Shown piece after piece: positions 8,533 to 15,916 of a DNA stretch of 64,000 nucleotides. Origin of the DNA: Rhizobium leguminosarum (GTDB lineage Bacteria; Pseudomonadota; Alphaproteobacteria; Rhizobiales; Rhizobiaceae). Where the stretch lies: the NCBI RefSeq assembly GCF_004123835.1, contig NZ_MZMU01000022.1, positions 124,001 to 188,000 of the forward strand. Reading direction: 5' to 3'. The translations under genes and the position numbers were made by a program. Position 1 is the first letter of the stretch. Every line of letters begins with the position of its first letter. The notes beneath the pieces were generated by a model that saw only the letters and a list, made by a program, of their open reading frames with translations, searched no databases and had not been told where the DNA came from.

Positions 8533-9120
8533 ATGGACAAACACCATATTACACGCCGGGGGCTCGTGCTGGGGAGCCTGGCTCTAATGCTTTCTGGATG
8601 TACTTCGGGCGATGGGCCGCCGCTGCGCTACCGATTTGCGATGGATCCGGATGTCGATCCCCGCTATCGACGACGGGAGGTCGCGTATACGGGGAGTGAA
8701 CCGCCCGGAACTATCGTCGTCGATACGGCGAGCCGCTACCTTTACTTCGTGGAGGCTGACGGACAAGCGACTCGCTATGGCGTTGGCGTCGGAGAGGAAG
8801 GACTGAGTTTCAAGGGCGAGGCCACCATCGGCCATAAGGCAGAGTGGCCTTCGTGGAAGCCCACCAATGACATGATTCAGCGCAAACCCCGGCTAGCCCA
8901 ATATGCCGATGGGATACCGGGAGGACCGCTCAACCCTCTCGGTGCAGCGGCCCTCTACCTCTACCAAGGTGGACAAGATACCCTGTTCCGGTTGCACGGA
9001 ACGAATGCCCCCTGGTCGATAGGTCGTGCAGTTTCGAATGGGTGTATTCGCTTGACGAACGCAAACATCGTCGACCTTTACTCTCGTGCACGCATAGGTA
9101 CACGCGTGGTTGTCATCTGA
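8533..9120 (+). CDS. L,D-transpeptidase (YkuD/ErfK family), lipoprotein
   Basis: 195 aa from the ATG at 8533. This start gives a clean lipoprotein signal (positive MDKHHITRRG, hydrophobic LVLGSLALML, lipobox LSGC with C23); an in-frame ATG at 8497 would add 12 residues and spoil it. The YkuD catalytic domain spans about residues 55-195 (GTIVVDTASRYLYFV, then HGTN at H155, then SNGCIRL with nucleophile C171). Many family members have SHGC; the Asn here is a conservative departure. These enzymes make meso-DAP 3-3 crosslinks or attach proteins to peptidoglycan or, in rhizobia, outer-membrane proteins. It acts in the periplasm. Confidence 0.92.
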   Translation: MDKHHITRRGLVLGSLALMLSGCTSGDGPPLRYRFAMDPDVDPRYRRREVAYTGSEPPGTIVVDTASRYLYFVEADGQATRYGVGVGEEGLSFKGEATIGHKAEWPSWKPTNDMIQRKPRLAQYADGIPGGPLNPLGAAALYLYQGGQDTLFRLHGTNAPWSIGRAVSNGCIRLTNANIVDLYSRARIGTRVVVI

Positions 9121-9284
9121 TGGCGTTTACCATTTGAAATCGCAGGGTTGGCTATGGCAATATGTATCTGCTAATGTAGATTCGTTGCATGTTGCATCAT
9201 AACCGCCCTATCCAGGGTGCTGATTGTCGCTAAACTTTAAGGTGTAGCCCTCAAAAAGCTATCCCATGATGAGGAGAGGACTTC

Positions 9285-9407
9285 ATGATGAGCAGAATTC
9301 TAATCGTAATCGTTGCAATGTTTGCGGTGGCCAATCTGAGTGCTTGCGGATCGATTGGCAAAGGCAAGGGGAAGGCCCCACCGCCGGCAGAAGCAGTCTA
9401 CAAATAG
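9285..9407 (+). CDS. Small lipoprotein, 40 aa
   Basis: A 40-codon gene with a very good ribosome site (GAGGAGAGGA, 9271-9280) before tandem ATGs at 9285/9288. The protein has a hydrophobic leader and lipobox (IVIVAMFAVANLSAC, C21), then a short Lys/Gly/Pro tail (GSIGKGKGKAPPPAEAVYK). It is followed 19 bp later by a strong terminator hairpin, so it is a self-contained transcription unit. Function unknown; the mature peptide of about 20 residues could only be a small envelope component. Confidence 0.75.
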   Translation: MMSRILIVIVAMFAVANLSACGSIGKGKGKAPPPAEAVYK

Positions 9408-9426
9408 CATATCGCGTTTGATTCTT

Positions 9427-9451
9427 AGGAAGGGTCACATAGACCCTTCCT
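9427..9451 (+). terminator. Rho-independent terminator after the small lipoprotein gene
   Basis: AGGAAGGGTC (9427-9436) and GACCCTTCCT (9442-9451) form a perfect 10-bp stem with a 5-nt loop, followed by a pyrimidine-rich CTTCTTG. Confidence 0.8.
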
Positions 9452-9568
9452 CTTCTTGCACCATAAACCGCCAGGCTTGCGCTCCTTCGCAACTCACAGC
9501 GCACGAGTGGCATTTTATATGCTGACTTCGGGCTCCCATTCGTCGGGGCCTGCATATGGAGCTTAGTG

Positions 9569-10153
9569 ATGGCGCTTGGAAGAGGCGGTGTGTCGCTAGT
9601 TGTTATGTTGGCGGTCATGGCATCTTCATGCCAGACAGAGGACAAAAGGCCTCTACCGCATTATACGTCGAATGGCAGAGGCGTAGCTCCAACCAATGCG
9701 GCTGAAAACAAATCAAATCGGTATTTCATCGAATTCCGCTCACGCTATGCGCTGACCTACGGCCACACCTACGTCGTTTTTGGGCGGGCGGATAAGAACG
9801 GAAATATGATCAATCCCGAAGTCGCCGGACTTGCGCCAGCTTCTGACAATGCCGCGCCCTATGTATTAGGCCATTTCATACCCGTTCCGGCCTCGACCGG
9901 AGCAACGGATGGTGACCTGGAAGAGCAGTACAGGTCGGCAAGCTGGCGTGTGATGCTGACTGATGATGAATATAGCGACACAGTTGCGTATATACGCAAA
10001 CTGCAGGCAACCTCTCATCTCTGGGAGGCAACGGTTTATAATTGCAACGCCTTCGTGGCGGATATCGCACGGCACATGGGTTATAAGGCGCCCGGCATTT
10101 GGCTAAGGCCGCAACAATTCATTGCAACCCTGCGGGAGATGAATACAGGTTGA
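9569..10153 (+). CDS. Hypothetical lipoprotein, possible permuted papain-like (NlpC/P60-like) fold
   Basis: 194 aa from the ATG at 9569 (a GTG at 9566 is also in frame; GGAG at 9558-9561 fits the ATG better). A lipoprotein signal ends in MASSC. I do not recognise a named family. Two conserved-looking elements stand out: RYALTYGHTYVVFGR near residue 60, and ATVYNCNAFVADIARHMGY near residue 160. A His-bearing strand first and an N-C helix start later is the order found in circularly permuted NlpC/P60 and LRAT-like enzymes (His before Cys). A periplasmic cell-wall or lipid hydrolase is therefore possible, but this is inference from two motifs. Confidence 0.7.
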   Translation: MALGRGGVSLVVMLAVMASSCQTEDKRPLPHYTSNGRGVAPTNAAENKSNRYFIEFRSRYALTYGHTYVVFGRADKNGNMINPEVAGLAPASDNAAPYVLGHFIPVPASTGATDGDLEEQYRSASWRVMLTDDEYSDTVAYIRKLQATSHLWEATVYNCNAFVADIARHMGYKAPGIWLRPQQFIATLREMNTG

Positions 10154-10213
10154 TTGCGTGCGGGCGTTGGCGATCGCGGAAGGCCGATCATAGAAAGGTT
10201 CTGGTGACTTGAT

Positions 10214-10807
10214 TTGAATTTATCAGTAGCCGTCGTCGGCGAGATGGTCTGGGTTCTTGGAATTGTGGCATGGTGCATCATTCGATACCCATTTGAGCGT
10301 CGCGCGAAGCGAGTGCCGGTCGTCAGCAACCGCCGTACCGGTTCGGAGGCGGTCGGGCTTGCTGCAGCTCTCGTCGGGCTTGCGATCGTGCCGGGATTTT
10401 ACGTCGCGACTGGCATCCCTGAGGTGGCCGACTATACCGCCCATTTGTGGGCCATCGTGATCGGGACAATGCTCTGCTGTGCCGCAATGTGGGTCTTTCG
10501 AAGAACCCACAAGCAATTAGGACGAAACTGGTCGATTACGCTGGAGATCCGGCAGCGGCACGAATTGATATGCGCAGGCCCGTACTCCCTTGTCCGCCAC
10601 CCCATGTACACGTCGTTCCTTCTGATGGGGCTTTCACAAGCGTTTCTGCTGTCGAACTGGGTGGCAGGTATGGCGGGCCTGATCGGCTTCGCGGTTCTAT
10701 TCTTCCTAAGGGTGGACAAGGAAGAACGTATGATGTTGGAAGTTTTCGGCCCGCAATACCACGCGTATATGGCAAAGACCAAGCGCATCATCCCTTATCT
10801 TTACTAG
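10214..10807 (+). CDS. Isoprenylcysteine carboxyl-methyltransferase-like integral membrane protein
   Basis: 197 aa, apparently starting with TTG at 10214; the next ATG (10244) would trim ten residues of the first membrane helix. About four to five membrane segments are visible (AVVGEMVWVLGIVAW; AVGLAAALVGLAIVPGFYV; LWAIVIGTMLCCAAMWVF; FLLMGLSQAFLLSNW). The C-terminal signature GPYSLVRHPMYTSF followed by KEERMMLEVFGPQYHAYMA matches the ICMT/PEMT-type methyltransferase family, whose members use S-adenosylmethionine at the membrane. Bacterial members rarely have known substrates. It is followed 10 bp later by an acyltransferase-like gene and probably shares its transcript. Confidence 0.85.
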   Translation: MNLSVAVVGEMVWVLGIVAWCIIRYPFERRAKRVPVVSNRRTGSEAVGLAAALVGLAIVPGFYVATGIPEVADYTAHLWAIVIGTMLCCAAMWVFRRTHKQLGRNWSITLEIRQRHELICAGPYSLVRHPMYTSFLLMGLSQAFLLSNWVAGMAGLIGFAVLFFLRVDKEERMMLEVFGPQYHAYMAKTKRIIPYLY

Positions 10808-10817
10808 AGGTGGCTAG

Positions 10818-11603
10818 ATGAGAGGCCGAACGATCAAGCTCTCGGCATCGCGACGACTTGTCGGAGATCTGATGAGATTCTCGATCGGGGTGCCACGCGT
10901 GACGGTCCAGCGGCAAATGAACCTTCGGCCGCTCCTCGATGCCAGAGACGGACCGGATGCCCGGCCGTCCTGGACTGTGCTTTTCTTGAAGGGATACGCC
11001 CTGCTCTCTCAAGAAATTCCCGAATTGCGGCGCGCTTATGTCAAGTTTCCAAGGCCGCAGCTCTATGAATATCCGGCCAGTGTGGCCTCCATTGCCCATG
11101 AGCGCGAGCATGACGGAGAGCGGGTCGTTCTGCTGAGCATCATCAAAGGTCCCGAACAACGCTCCATTTCCCAGCTGGAGACGCTGATCCGCGCAGCAAG
11201 GTCACTTCCGGTTCTGGAGATCAAGGACTTTCGGCGCTCTCTGAAGCTCGCTCGCGCACCTGCCCCTGTGAGGTGGCTGCTCATGTGGCTCGGGCTCAAT
11301 ATCGGGCGGAAGCGTGCGCGTTATTTCGGCACGTTCCAATTGTCTGTCTATTCGGGCCTGGGAGCGGAGTCCCTCAACCCGATCACCCCACTGACCACAC
11401 TTCTCAACTACGGTCCAATCGGCGAGGATGGATCGGTTGCTGTCCGCATCCACTACGACCACAGGGTCATGGATGGAGCGAATGTCGCTCGGGCGTTAGA
11501 ACGGTTCGAAAGAATCTTGAACGGCGAGATCGCCGACGAAGTAAAAAACCTCGCCCAGAGCGGAACCCCTACCATCATGTCGGCGGTAGGGACGTCGAAA
11601 TGA
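10818..11603 (+). CDS. Stand-alone E2-type (CAT-fold) acyltransferase-like protein
   Basis: 261 aa. The C-terminus carries HYDHRVMDGANVARALERF, matching the HxxxDG catalytic motif (H215, D219, G220) of 2-oxoacid dehydrogenase E2 and chloramphenicol acetyltransferase folds. LTTLLNYGPIGEDGSVAVRI precedes it, as in E2 catalytic cores. There is no lipoyl domain or subunit-binding domain, and no E1 or E3 gene nearby, so it is not a normal dehydrogenase subunit. It could acylate a small molecule or lipid. Its stop overlaps the start of the next SDR gene (ATGA), and the ICMT-like gene lies 10 bp upstream, so the three probably work together. Confidence 0.8.
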   Translation: MRGRTIKLSASRRLVGDLMRFSIGVPRVTVQRQMNLRPLLDARDGPDARPSWTVLFLKGYALLSQEIPELRRAYVKFPRPQLYEYPASVASIAHEREHDGERVVLLSIIKGPEQRSISQLETLIRAARSLPVLEIKDFRRSLKLARAPAPVRWLLMWLGLNIGRKRARYFGTFQLSVYSGLGAESLNPITPLTTLLNYGPIGEDGSVAVRIHYDHRVMDGANVARALERFERILNGEIADEVKNLAQSGTPTIMSAVGTSK

Positions 11604-12478
11604 CCGTGCAGGATGAGTTTCGTTTGGCTGTCGTCGTGGTTGGGGCTTCCCGCGGCATTGGACGAGCAATTGCAAAGATTGCGGCACGTGAAGGCAATGT
11701 CGTCGTGCTCGTCGCGCGTTCGCCTGAAGGCCTCGCCGCTGCGGCGGCCGACGTACGGCAGGCCGGCGGCGAGGCGTTCACGCTGGAGCTGGATCTCTTC
11801 GCAGCCGATGCGTCGGCGCGTCTCGAGGCTTTTCTGACTGCCAACGATGTGGTCTGCGGCGTCCTGGTCAACAGTGCCGGGTATGGTCTGCGAGGCGCAG
11901 CAACGTTACTCCCCGTAAAAGATCAACTTGGGATCATCGATCTCAATATACGCGCCCTGACCGACATGACCCTTCGCTTCCTGCCTGGAATGCTGGCGCG
12001 CGGACGTGGCGGCGTGATCAATCTCGGCTCCATAGCGGGTTTGGTTCCCGGGCCGTACATGGCTTTGTATTACGCAAGCAAGGGTTTCGTGCACTCTTTT
12101 TCGGACGCGCTCCATCAGGAAGTGCGCCGCTTTGGCGTTACCGTGACATGTGTCGCGCCCGGACCGGTATCCACCGAATTCCTTGAAAAGGCCGGCGCGA
12201 ACCGGGCGGCTCTCTTCAAGATATTGCCCAAGCTGGACGCTGAATATGTCGCTGAGCGGGCGTGGAGCGGTTTCAACTCCGGCCGTCGCCGCGTTGTCCC
12301 TGGCATTTCAGCCAAGTTGATCACTCTTGTCGCCGCATTCTTGCCGACCGCAGCTATTCTCCCACTGATCGGTCGCCTGCAGCGCAGGAGCAAAGATCCA
12401 TGTCCTTGCGGTTCAGGGAAGAACCTCAAGGAATGTTGCGGTAGCCGCTCCCCGGCACGGAGCAAGCTGCAGAAATAG
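11600..12478 (+). CDS. Short-chain dehydrogenase fused to a C-terminal SEC-C zinc motif
   Basis: 292 aa; the ATG at 11600 overlaps the previous stop (ATGA). Upstream extension of the frame lies within the acyltransferase gene and is not used. Residues 8-240 are a classical SDR: GASRGIG (15-21), NSAG (91-94), S144, Y158 and K161 (YYASK), then PGPVSTEF. A hydrophobic stretch follows (LITLVAAFLPTAAILPLIG, about 240-258), which may anchor it to the membrane as in some ketoacyl or steroid reductases. The last 25 residues contain a SEC-C motif (DPCPCGSGKNLKECCG; C268, C270, C279, C280), a zinc knuckle best known from SecA. An SDR with a SEC-C tail is an unusual architecture. Confidence 0.88.
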   Translation: MTVQDEFRLAVVVVGASRGIGRAIAKIAAREGNVVVLVARSPEGLAAAAADVRQAGGEAFTLELDLFAADASARLEAFLTANDVVCGVLVNSAGYGLRGAATLLPVKDQLGIIDLNIRALTDMTLRFLPGMLARGRGGVINLGSIAGLVPGPYMALYYASKGFVHSFSDALHQEVRRFGVTVTCVAPGPVSTEFLEKAGANRAALFKILPKLDAEYVAERAWSGFNSGRRRVVPGISAKLITLVAAFLPTAAILPLIGRLQRRSKDPCPCGSGKNLKECCGSRSPARSKLQK

Positions 12479-12679
12479 TGCCCGTCGACGAGTTTGTCGA
12501 AACGATATCCGGAAAGCGGGATGATCGCGTTCAGTTGGTCGAAGAGACCACGGCGGCCGCACAGAGCCTGACACATGAAACCGAAAGCCTTGCCGAGTAG
12601 GACGGGCAGCGGCCGGGCATCGGAACATCGCCATTACGCGATGGCGTCCTGACGTTCTGTCGATGCAGGCAAGAAAACG

Positions 12680-12702
12680 CCGCCGCCTCGAAAGGGCGGC
12701 GG
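12680..12702 (-). terminator. Rho-independent terminator of the DUF3422 gene
   Basis: CCGCCGCC (12680-12687) pairs with GGCGGCGG (12695-12702) around a 7-nt loop. Read on the minus strand the stem is followed by CGTTTTCTTG, a T-rich tail, 26 bp beyond the stop codon at 12728. The rest of the 12479-12727 spacer shows no gene. Confidence 0.75.
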
Positions 12703-12727
12703 TGAGCGATCATCGGCCAGCGTCGCC

Positions 12728-13990
12728 TCAGTGGCTCTCTGATGCGGGACCGTGAGAGTGGCCCGCAATGCTCTTGCGAACATGACGAACTGCCGTCCAG
12801 ACGGCGAAGAGCACGAGCGGGATGGCGCCGAGAACCGCGAGCTTCGACACGTGCGGATCGACGCCCAGTTCGGCAATGCTTTCCAGGCAGATCTTTGCGA
12901 GGCCGACGGTGTAATAGGTGATGGCGATGACGGAGAAGCCTTCGACCGCCTGCTGGATATGCACCTGGATGCGCGCCCGTTCTTCCATCGACGTCAGCAG
13001 CGAGGCGTTCTGATCTTCGAGCTGAACCTGCACGGTGGTTCTGAGCAGGTCGCCGGCGAGACTGACGCGTTCGGCCAGTTCGTCGAGGCGCCGTTCTGCC
13101 GCATAGACCGAGCGGACAGCCGGTTGGAAGCGCCGATCAATGAACGTACCCAGCCTCTGCCTTTGCTCGGCCCGCTCTTCTCGAAGTTCCGACAGCCTGC
13201 TTGCCACGATCTCGGCATAGGCTTTCGTCGCGCCGAAGCGGTGGCGGGCGAGGGCGGAGAAGTTGAGCACATCGGAGGAGAGCCTGGTCACCTCGGACAG
13301 CAGCGCCTTGTCGACTTTGACGGCGCTCTGCATATGCGCGATCAAGAGATCGAGGCGCCGGTCGAAGGTTGAAAGCTTCGATACTGTCTCGCGCGCCATC
13401 GGCAGCGCAAGAAGTGCCATCATCCTATAGGTCTCGATTTCGAGGAAACGCCGGACCATACGTCCGGTCCTGTAGGCGTTGAGGTTGCGGTTGAAGAACA
13501 GGAACTCGACGAAACCGCTGTCGCTCAGGCGGAAGTTCGAATGCACTTCCGCATCGCCGCCGCCAACCTGGGATGCGACATAGTCCAGCTTCGGTTTTTC
13601 GGGACGATTTCCGCCCGTCTCGTCGCGCACCAGCACCCGGACTGCGGCGATGACCTTTCCGTCGATCTGGCGGCAGCAGGCCTGAAAGGCTTCCGGCGGA
13701 TTGCTGCCGGGTTCGGCCGATGCCGGCACGACGAAGGTCAGCGTCAGGAACTCGGTATGGGCTTCCCATTTTAGCCGGCCGTCGCCGACGCGGCCGATGC
13801 CGTGGTTGCCCTCGCCGGTCATGGTGACATCTTCCAATCCCGGCAGGGACTTGGGCAGCGAAGGAGGGCCATTCTCGCCGACGATGGCGATGTGCCAGAC
13901 ATCGGTGTCGCCATCGAAATAAAGTGACGGGCGCGCATGGAGCTCGTTGTGAAGTTCCCTTCGCAGCGGATGCTCGGAGCCGAGTGGCAT
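12728..13990 (-). CDS. DUF3422 family membrane protein
   Basis: 420 aa from the ATG at 13990 (MPLGSEHPLRRELHNELHAR), the typical N-terminus of this family; the frame runs 87 bp further up without a good site. HPLRRELHNELHARP and FNRNLNAYRTGRMVRRFLEIETYRM identify DUF3422. Residues about 220-350 are a long helical, coiled-coil-like region (LDLLIAHMQSAVKVDKALL; ERAEQRQRLGTFIDRRF). Two C-terminal membrane segments follow (GFSVIAITYYTVGLAKICL; LAVLGAIPLVLFAVWTAV). The plan resembles CorA-like or Fic1-type membrane proteins with a large cytoplasmic helical domain, but the function is not known to me. Monocistronic, with its own terminator. Confidence 0.9.
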   Translation of the reverse strand: MPLGSEHPLRRELHNELHARPSLYFDGDTDVWHIAIVGENGPPSLPKSLPGLEDVTMTGEGNHGIGRVGDGRLKWEAHTEFLTLTFVVPASAEPGSNPPEAFQACCRQIDGKVIAAVRVLVRDETGGNRPEKPKLDYVASQVGGGDAEVHSNFRLSDSGFVEFLFFNRNLNAYRTGRMVRRFLEIETYRMMALLALPMARETVSKLSTFDRRLDLLIAHMQSAVKVDKALLSEVTRLSSDVLNFSALARHRFGATKAYAEIVASRLSELREERAEQRQRLGTFIDRRFQPAVRSVYAAERRLDELAERVSLAGDLLRTTVQVQLEDQNASLLTSMEERARIQVHIQQAVEGFSVIAITYYTVGLAKICLESIAELGVDPHVSKLAVLGAIPLVLFAVWTAVRHVRKSIAGHSHGPASESH

Positions 13991-14438
13991 GAAAATGCAC
14001 CTCAATGGGCTGGACTGTCGCCGATTTGCCGACGTTACTAAATTGAGCCTGAGCCGACGCGCCGCGCAGGCCGACAACGCCTATAGCCTCTCCTGGACCC
14101 TGTGTCACGACCGCTGACGGTCCCTCTTGTCTATTCGCACTGATGATGTGCCGCGTCGGCTTGGCTGGCTGTCAGGGCGAGCGCCGGACAAGGACGCTTC
14201 CGAGTAGTTGAGCGGCAGCGCCTGTGGCCATCGCGGCGAGAAAGGCGGGCTTCGTCTTCGCCCGAGAAGATCGTTCCGAGCGCCTTCCTTGCGGAAACGT
14301 AGCGTGATTCATCGACAATTCGAAAACGATCGAATTGTCGGGGACGCGGTGTGGGCAAGGGCAAAAACGATCAGCCACGGCCCGTTGCGAGGTCGTGGCT
14401 GATGCAGCGCGCAATCTGTGGGAGACAGGCGCGGCCGG
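13991..14438. other. 448-bp spacer between two minus-strand genes
   Basis: It contains the terminator of the downstream-facing binding-protein gene (14370-14403) and presumably the promoter of the DUF3422 gene near 13991-14100. No open frame here has acceptable codon use or a ribosome site. A short inverted pair, GAAACGTAGCGTG / CGAAAACGATCGAATTGTCG near 14294-14340, is AT-richer than the surroundings but I assign it no role. Confidence 0.5.
14370..14403 (-). terminator. Rho-independent terminator of the binding-protein gene 14439-15731
   Basis: ATCAGCCACG (14370-14379) and CGTGGCTGAT (14394-14403) are perfect 10-bp complements. On the minus strand the stem is followed by CGTTTTTGC, a U-tract. 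It lies 36 bp beyond the stop codon. Confidence 0.82.
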
Positions 14439-15731
14439 TTACTTGTTGGCGGCGAGGGCCACGTTGACCTTGTCGACGTCGGCGCTCATCGCCTTGAACG
14501 TATCGTCGAGGGAAAGTTCGCCGACGATCAGCTGGCTCATTCTCTGGACGATGAGCTGATAGATGGCGGAGGATCCCTTGAGGCGTTCGAGGTCGCGGGC
14601 GGCCTTCGGTGCGCTGTTGCGGCTTGCGAGGAAGACGGCCATGGCCTCCTTGGCGTTCTTGCTCTCGAGCTTGTACTGCGGGTCCTTGATGTCGGCGCCG
14701 GTCAGGATGACGTAGTTTTCGGCGATTTCACGCTGGATCTTTTCAGAGCCGAGGAACTCGATGAACGAGGCTACGGCCTGCGGGTACTTGGTGCGCTTGA
14801 AGCCGACGATCGCGGTGCCGCCGGGCATCGCATAGCAGCCGGCATCGCCGCAGGGTGCGCTGATCGCCGTCCAGTCGAAGGCGTCGCCGATCTTCTTCTG
14901 GAACGGATTGACCATCCAGTTGCCGGCGAGATAGGTCACGACATTGCCGTTGACGAACTCGTCACCCATGTTCTTGTACTGCGTTCCGCCGGCAGCACCC
15001 CACATTTCCTTCGGGAAGGATCCGTCCTTCGTCCAGTTATAGAGATCGGTGATGTAGTGCTTGGCGGCATCGTCGGGGAACGAGAACTTGCCGTCCTTGA
15101 CGTAGTTCGAGCCGTAGGAGAAGGCAGCACCCGAGAAGCGATGGCCCGAGCGATCCATCGTGAAGGGGATCTGGGCGCCGGTCGCCTTGGCGACGCGCGC
15201 CGAGGCTTCGACGATGTCCTTCAGCGTGGCGGTGGGCTTCGGAAGCGGTTCGCTGGCCTGTTCGAAGAGCGTCTTGTTGACGAAGGGCAGGTTGAAGGTC
15301 TGCGAGGCGACATAGCCGTTGATCGAGTTCGGATCGTTGACGCCGGGGAAGCGAAGCGTGTTCAGGCTGTCGCCGTGCAGCTTGGCGAAGCCGTCTGGAT
15401 CCTTCATCAGCGGGCGCATGTCGAGGTAGTAGGGCGCCAGTTGCCAGTCGGTGATCTTAGCAACGTCGGGACCTTCGCCGATGGCAAGCTGCACCGGCAG
15501 CTGCTTGGCGACGGCATCATAGCCCGACGAGACGAAATTCACCTTGATGTCGGGATGCGCCGTCTCGAATTCCTTGCTGAGCGCTTCCATCCGCTCGACA
15601 TAAGCCTGGTCGTCGTCGGTGAAGAGAAAGGTAATCGTCTGGGTTTCCGCCATGGCGACGCTCGACCATGCGAAAGAAACGGTGGCCAGCGCCAGTGCGA
15701 AAGCCCCTGAAAGATAGGTTTTCATTTTCAT
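14439..15731 (-). CDS. ABC importer solute-binding protein, probably for pectic oligosaccharides
   Basis: 430 aa with a Sec signal (MKMKTYLSGAFALALATVSF, cleavage after AMA near residue 28). The mature chain is a family-1 extracellular solute-binding protein: TITFLFTDDDQAYVERMEAL, GEGPDVAKITDW, NGNVVTYLAGNWMVNPFQKK. A Cys pair (APCGDAGCY) may form a disulphide. It is divergent from the lyase/GH105/GH28/ABC operon, which lacks its own binding protein, so it completes that importer. The 185-bp shared spacer holds two TGAAAA...TTTTCA palindromes, suggesting both directions answer to one regulator. Having its own promoter and terminator allows the higher expression such proteins need. Confidence 0.92.
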   Translation of the reverse strand: MKMKTYLSGAFALALATVSFAWSSVAMAETQTITFLFTDDDQAYVERMEALSKEFETAHPDIKVNFVSSGYDAVAKQLPVQLAIGEGPDVAKITDWQLAPYYLDMRPLMKDPDGFAKLHGDSLNTLRFPGVNDPNSINGYVASQTFNLPFVNKTLFEQASEPLPKPTATLKDIVEASARVAKATGAQIPFTMDRSGHRFSGAAFSYGSNYVKDGKFSFPDDAAKHYITDLYNWTKDGSFPKEMWGAAGGTQYKNMGDEFVNGNVVTYLAGNWMVNPFQKKIGDAFDWTAISAPCGDAGCYAMPGGTAIVGFKRTKYPQAVASFIEFLGSEKIQREIAENYVILTGADIKDPQYKLESKNAKEAMAVFLASRNSAPKAARDLERLKGSSAIYQLIVQRMSQLIVGELSLDDTFKAMSADVDKVNVALAANK

Positions 15732-15737
15732 CCTCCC

Positions 15738-15753
15738 ATGAAAACATTTTCAT
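15738..15753. promoter_or_regulatory. Candidate operator A in the pectic divergent spacer
   Basis: ATGAAAA (15738-15744) and TTTTCAT (15747-15753) are perfect complements separated by CA. The site lies 7 bp upstream of the binding-protein start codon and overlaps its ribosome site region. It shares the TGAAAA/TTTTCA half-sites with the palindrome at 15880-15893. Confidence 0.55.
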
Positions 15754-15879
15754 CAATCGCGGCCTAAGCCATCGATAAGTGAATTTCATATACTTGACAT
15801 TCGTTCCGTCAAGCTATTTTCTACGCGAATAGCGATGTTTTTGAGCAAATTTCAAAAATCACGCACCTAAATGACCTAG

Positions 15880-15893
15880 TGAAAATATTTTCA
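15880..15893. promoter_or_regulatory. Candidate operator B (TGAAAATATTTTCA)
   Basis: Perfect 14-bp palindrome 23 bp upstream of the lyase-gene start. Half-sites match operator A, about 140 bp away. A LacI- or ROK-type regulator encoded downstream (24342-25493 or 26906-27958) could bind it; AT-rich TTTTCA-type half-sites are compatible with ROK/NagC-like sites, but that is a guess. Confidence 0.55.
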
Positions 15894-15916
15894 TAGGATT
15901 GCGGAGGAGGCGATCT

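Noticed and set aside
11273..11599. Upstream extension of the SDR-SEC-C frame
   Set aside because: It lies within the acyltransferase gene in another frame; the ATGA overlap at 11600 is the natural start.
14418..15710. A 430-codon plus-strand frame
   Set aside because: It is antisense to a convincing sugar-binding protein with signal peptide and its own terminator.
15738..15893. TGAAAA/TTTTCA sites as binding sites of the LacI protein at 26906-27958
   Set aside because: Its own upstream palindrome is different in sequence, so I did not assign the pair to it.
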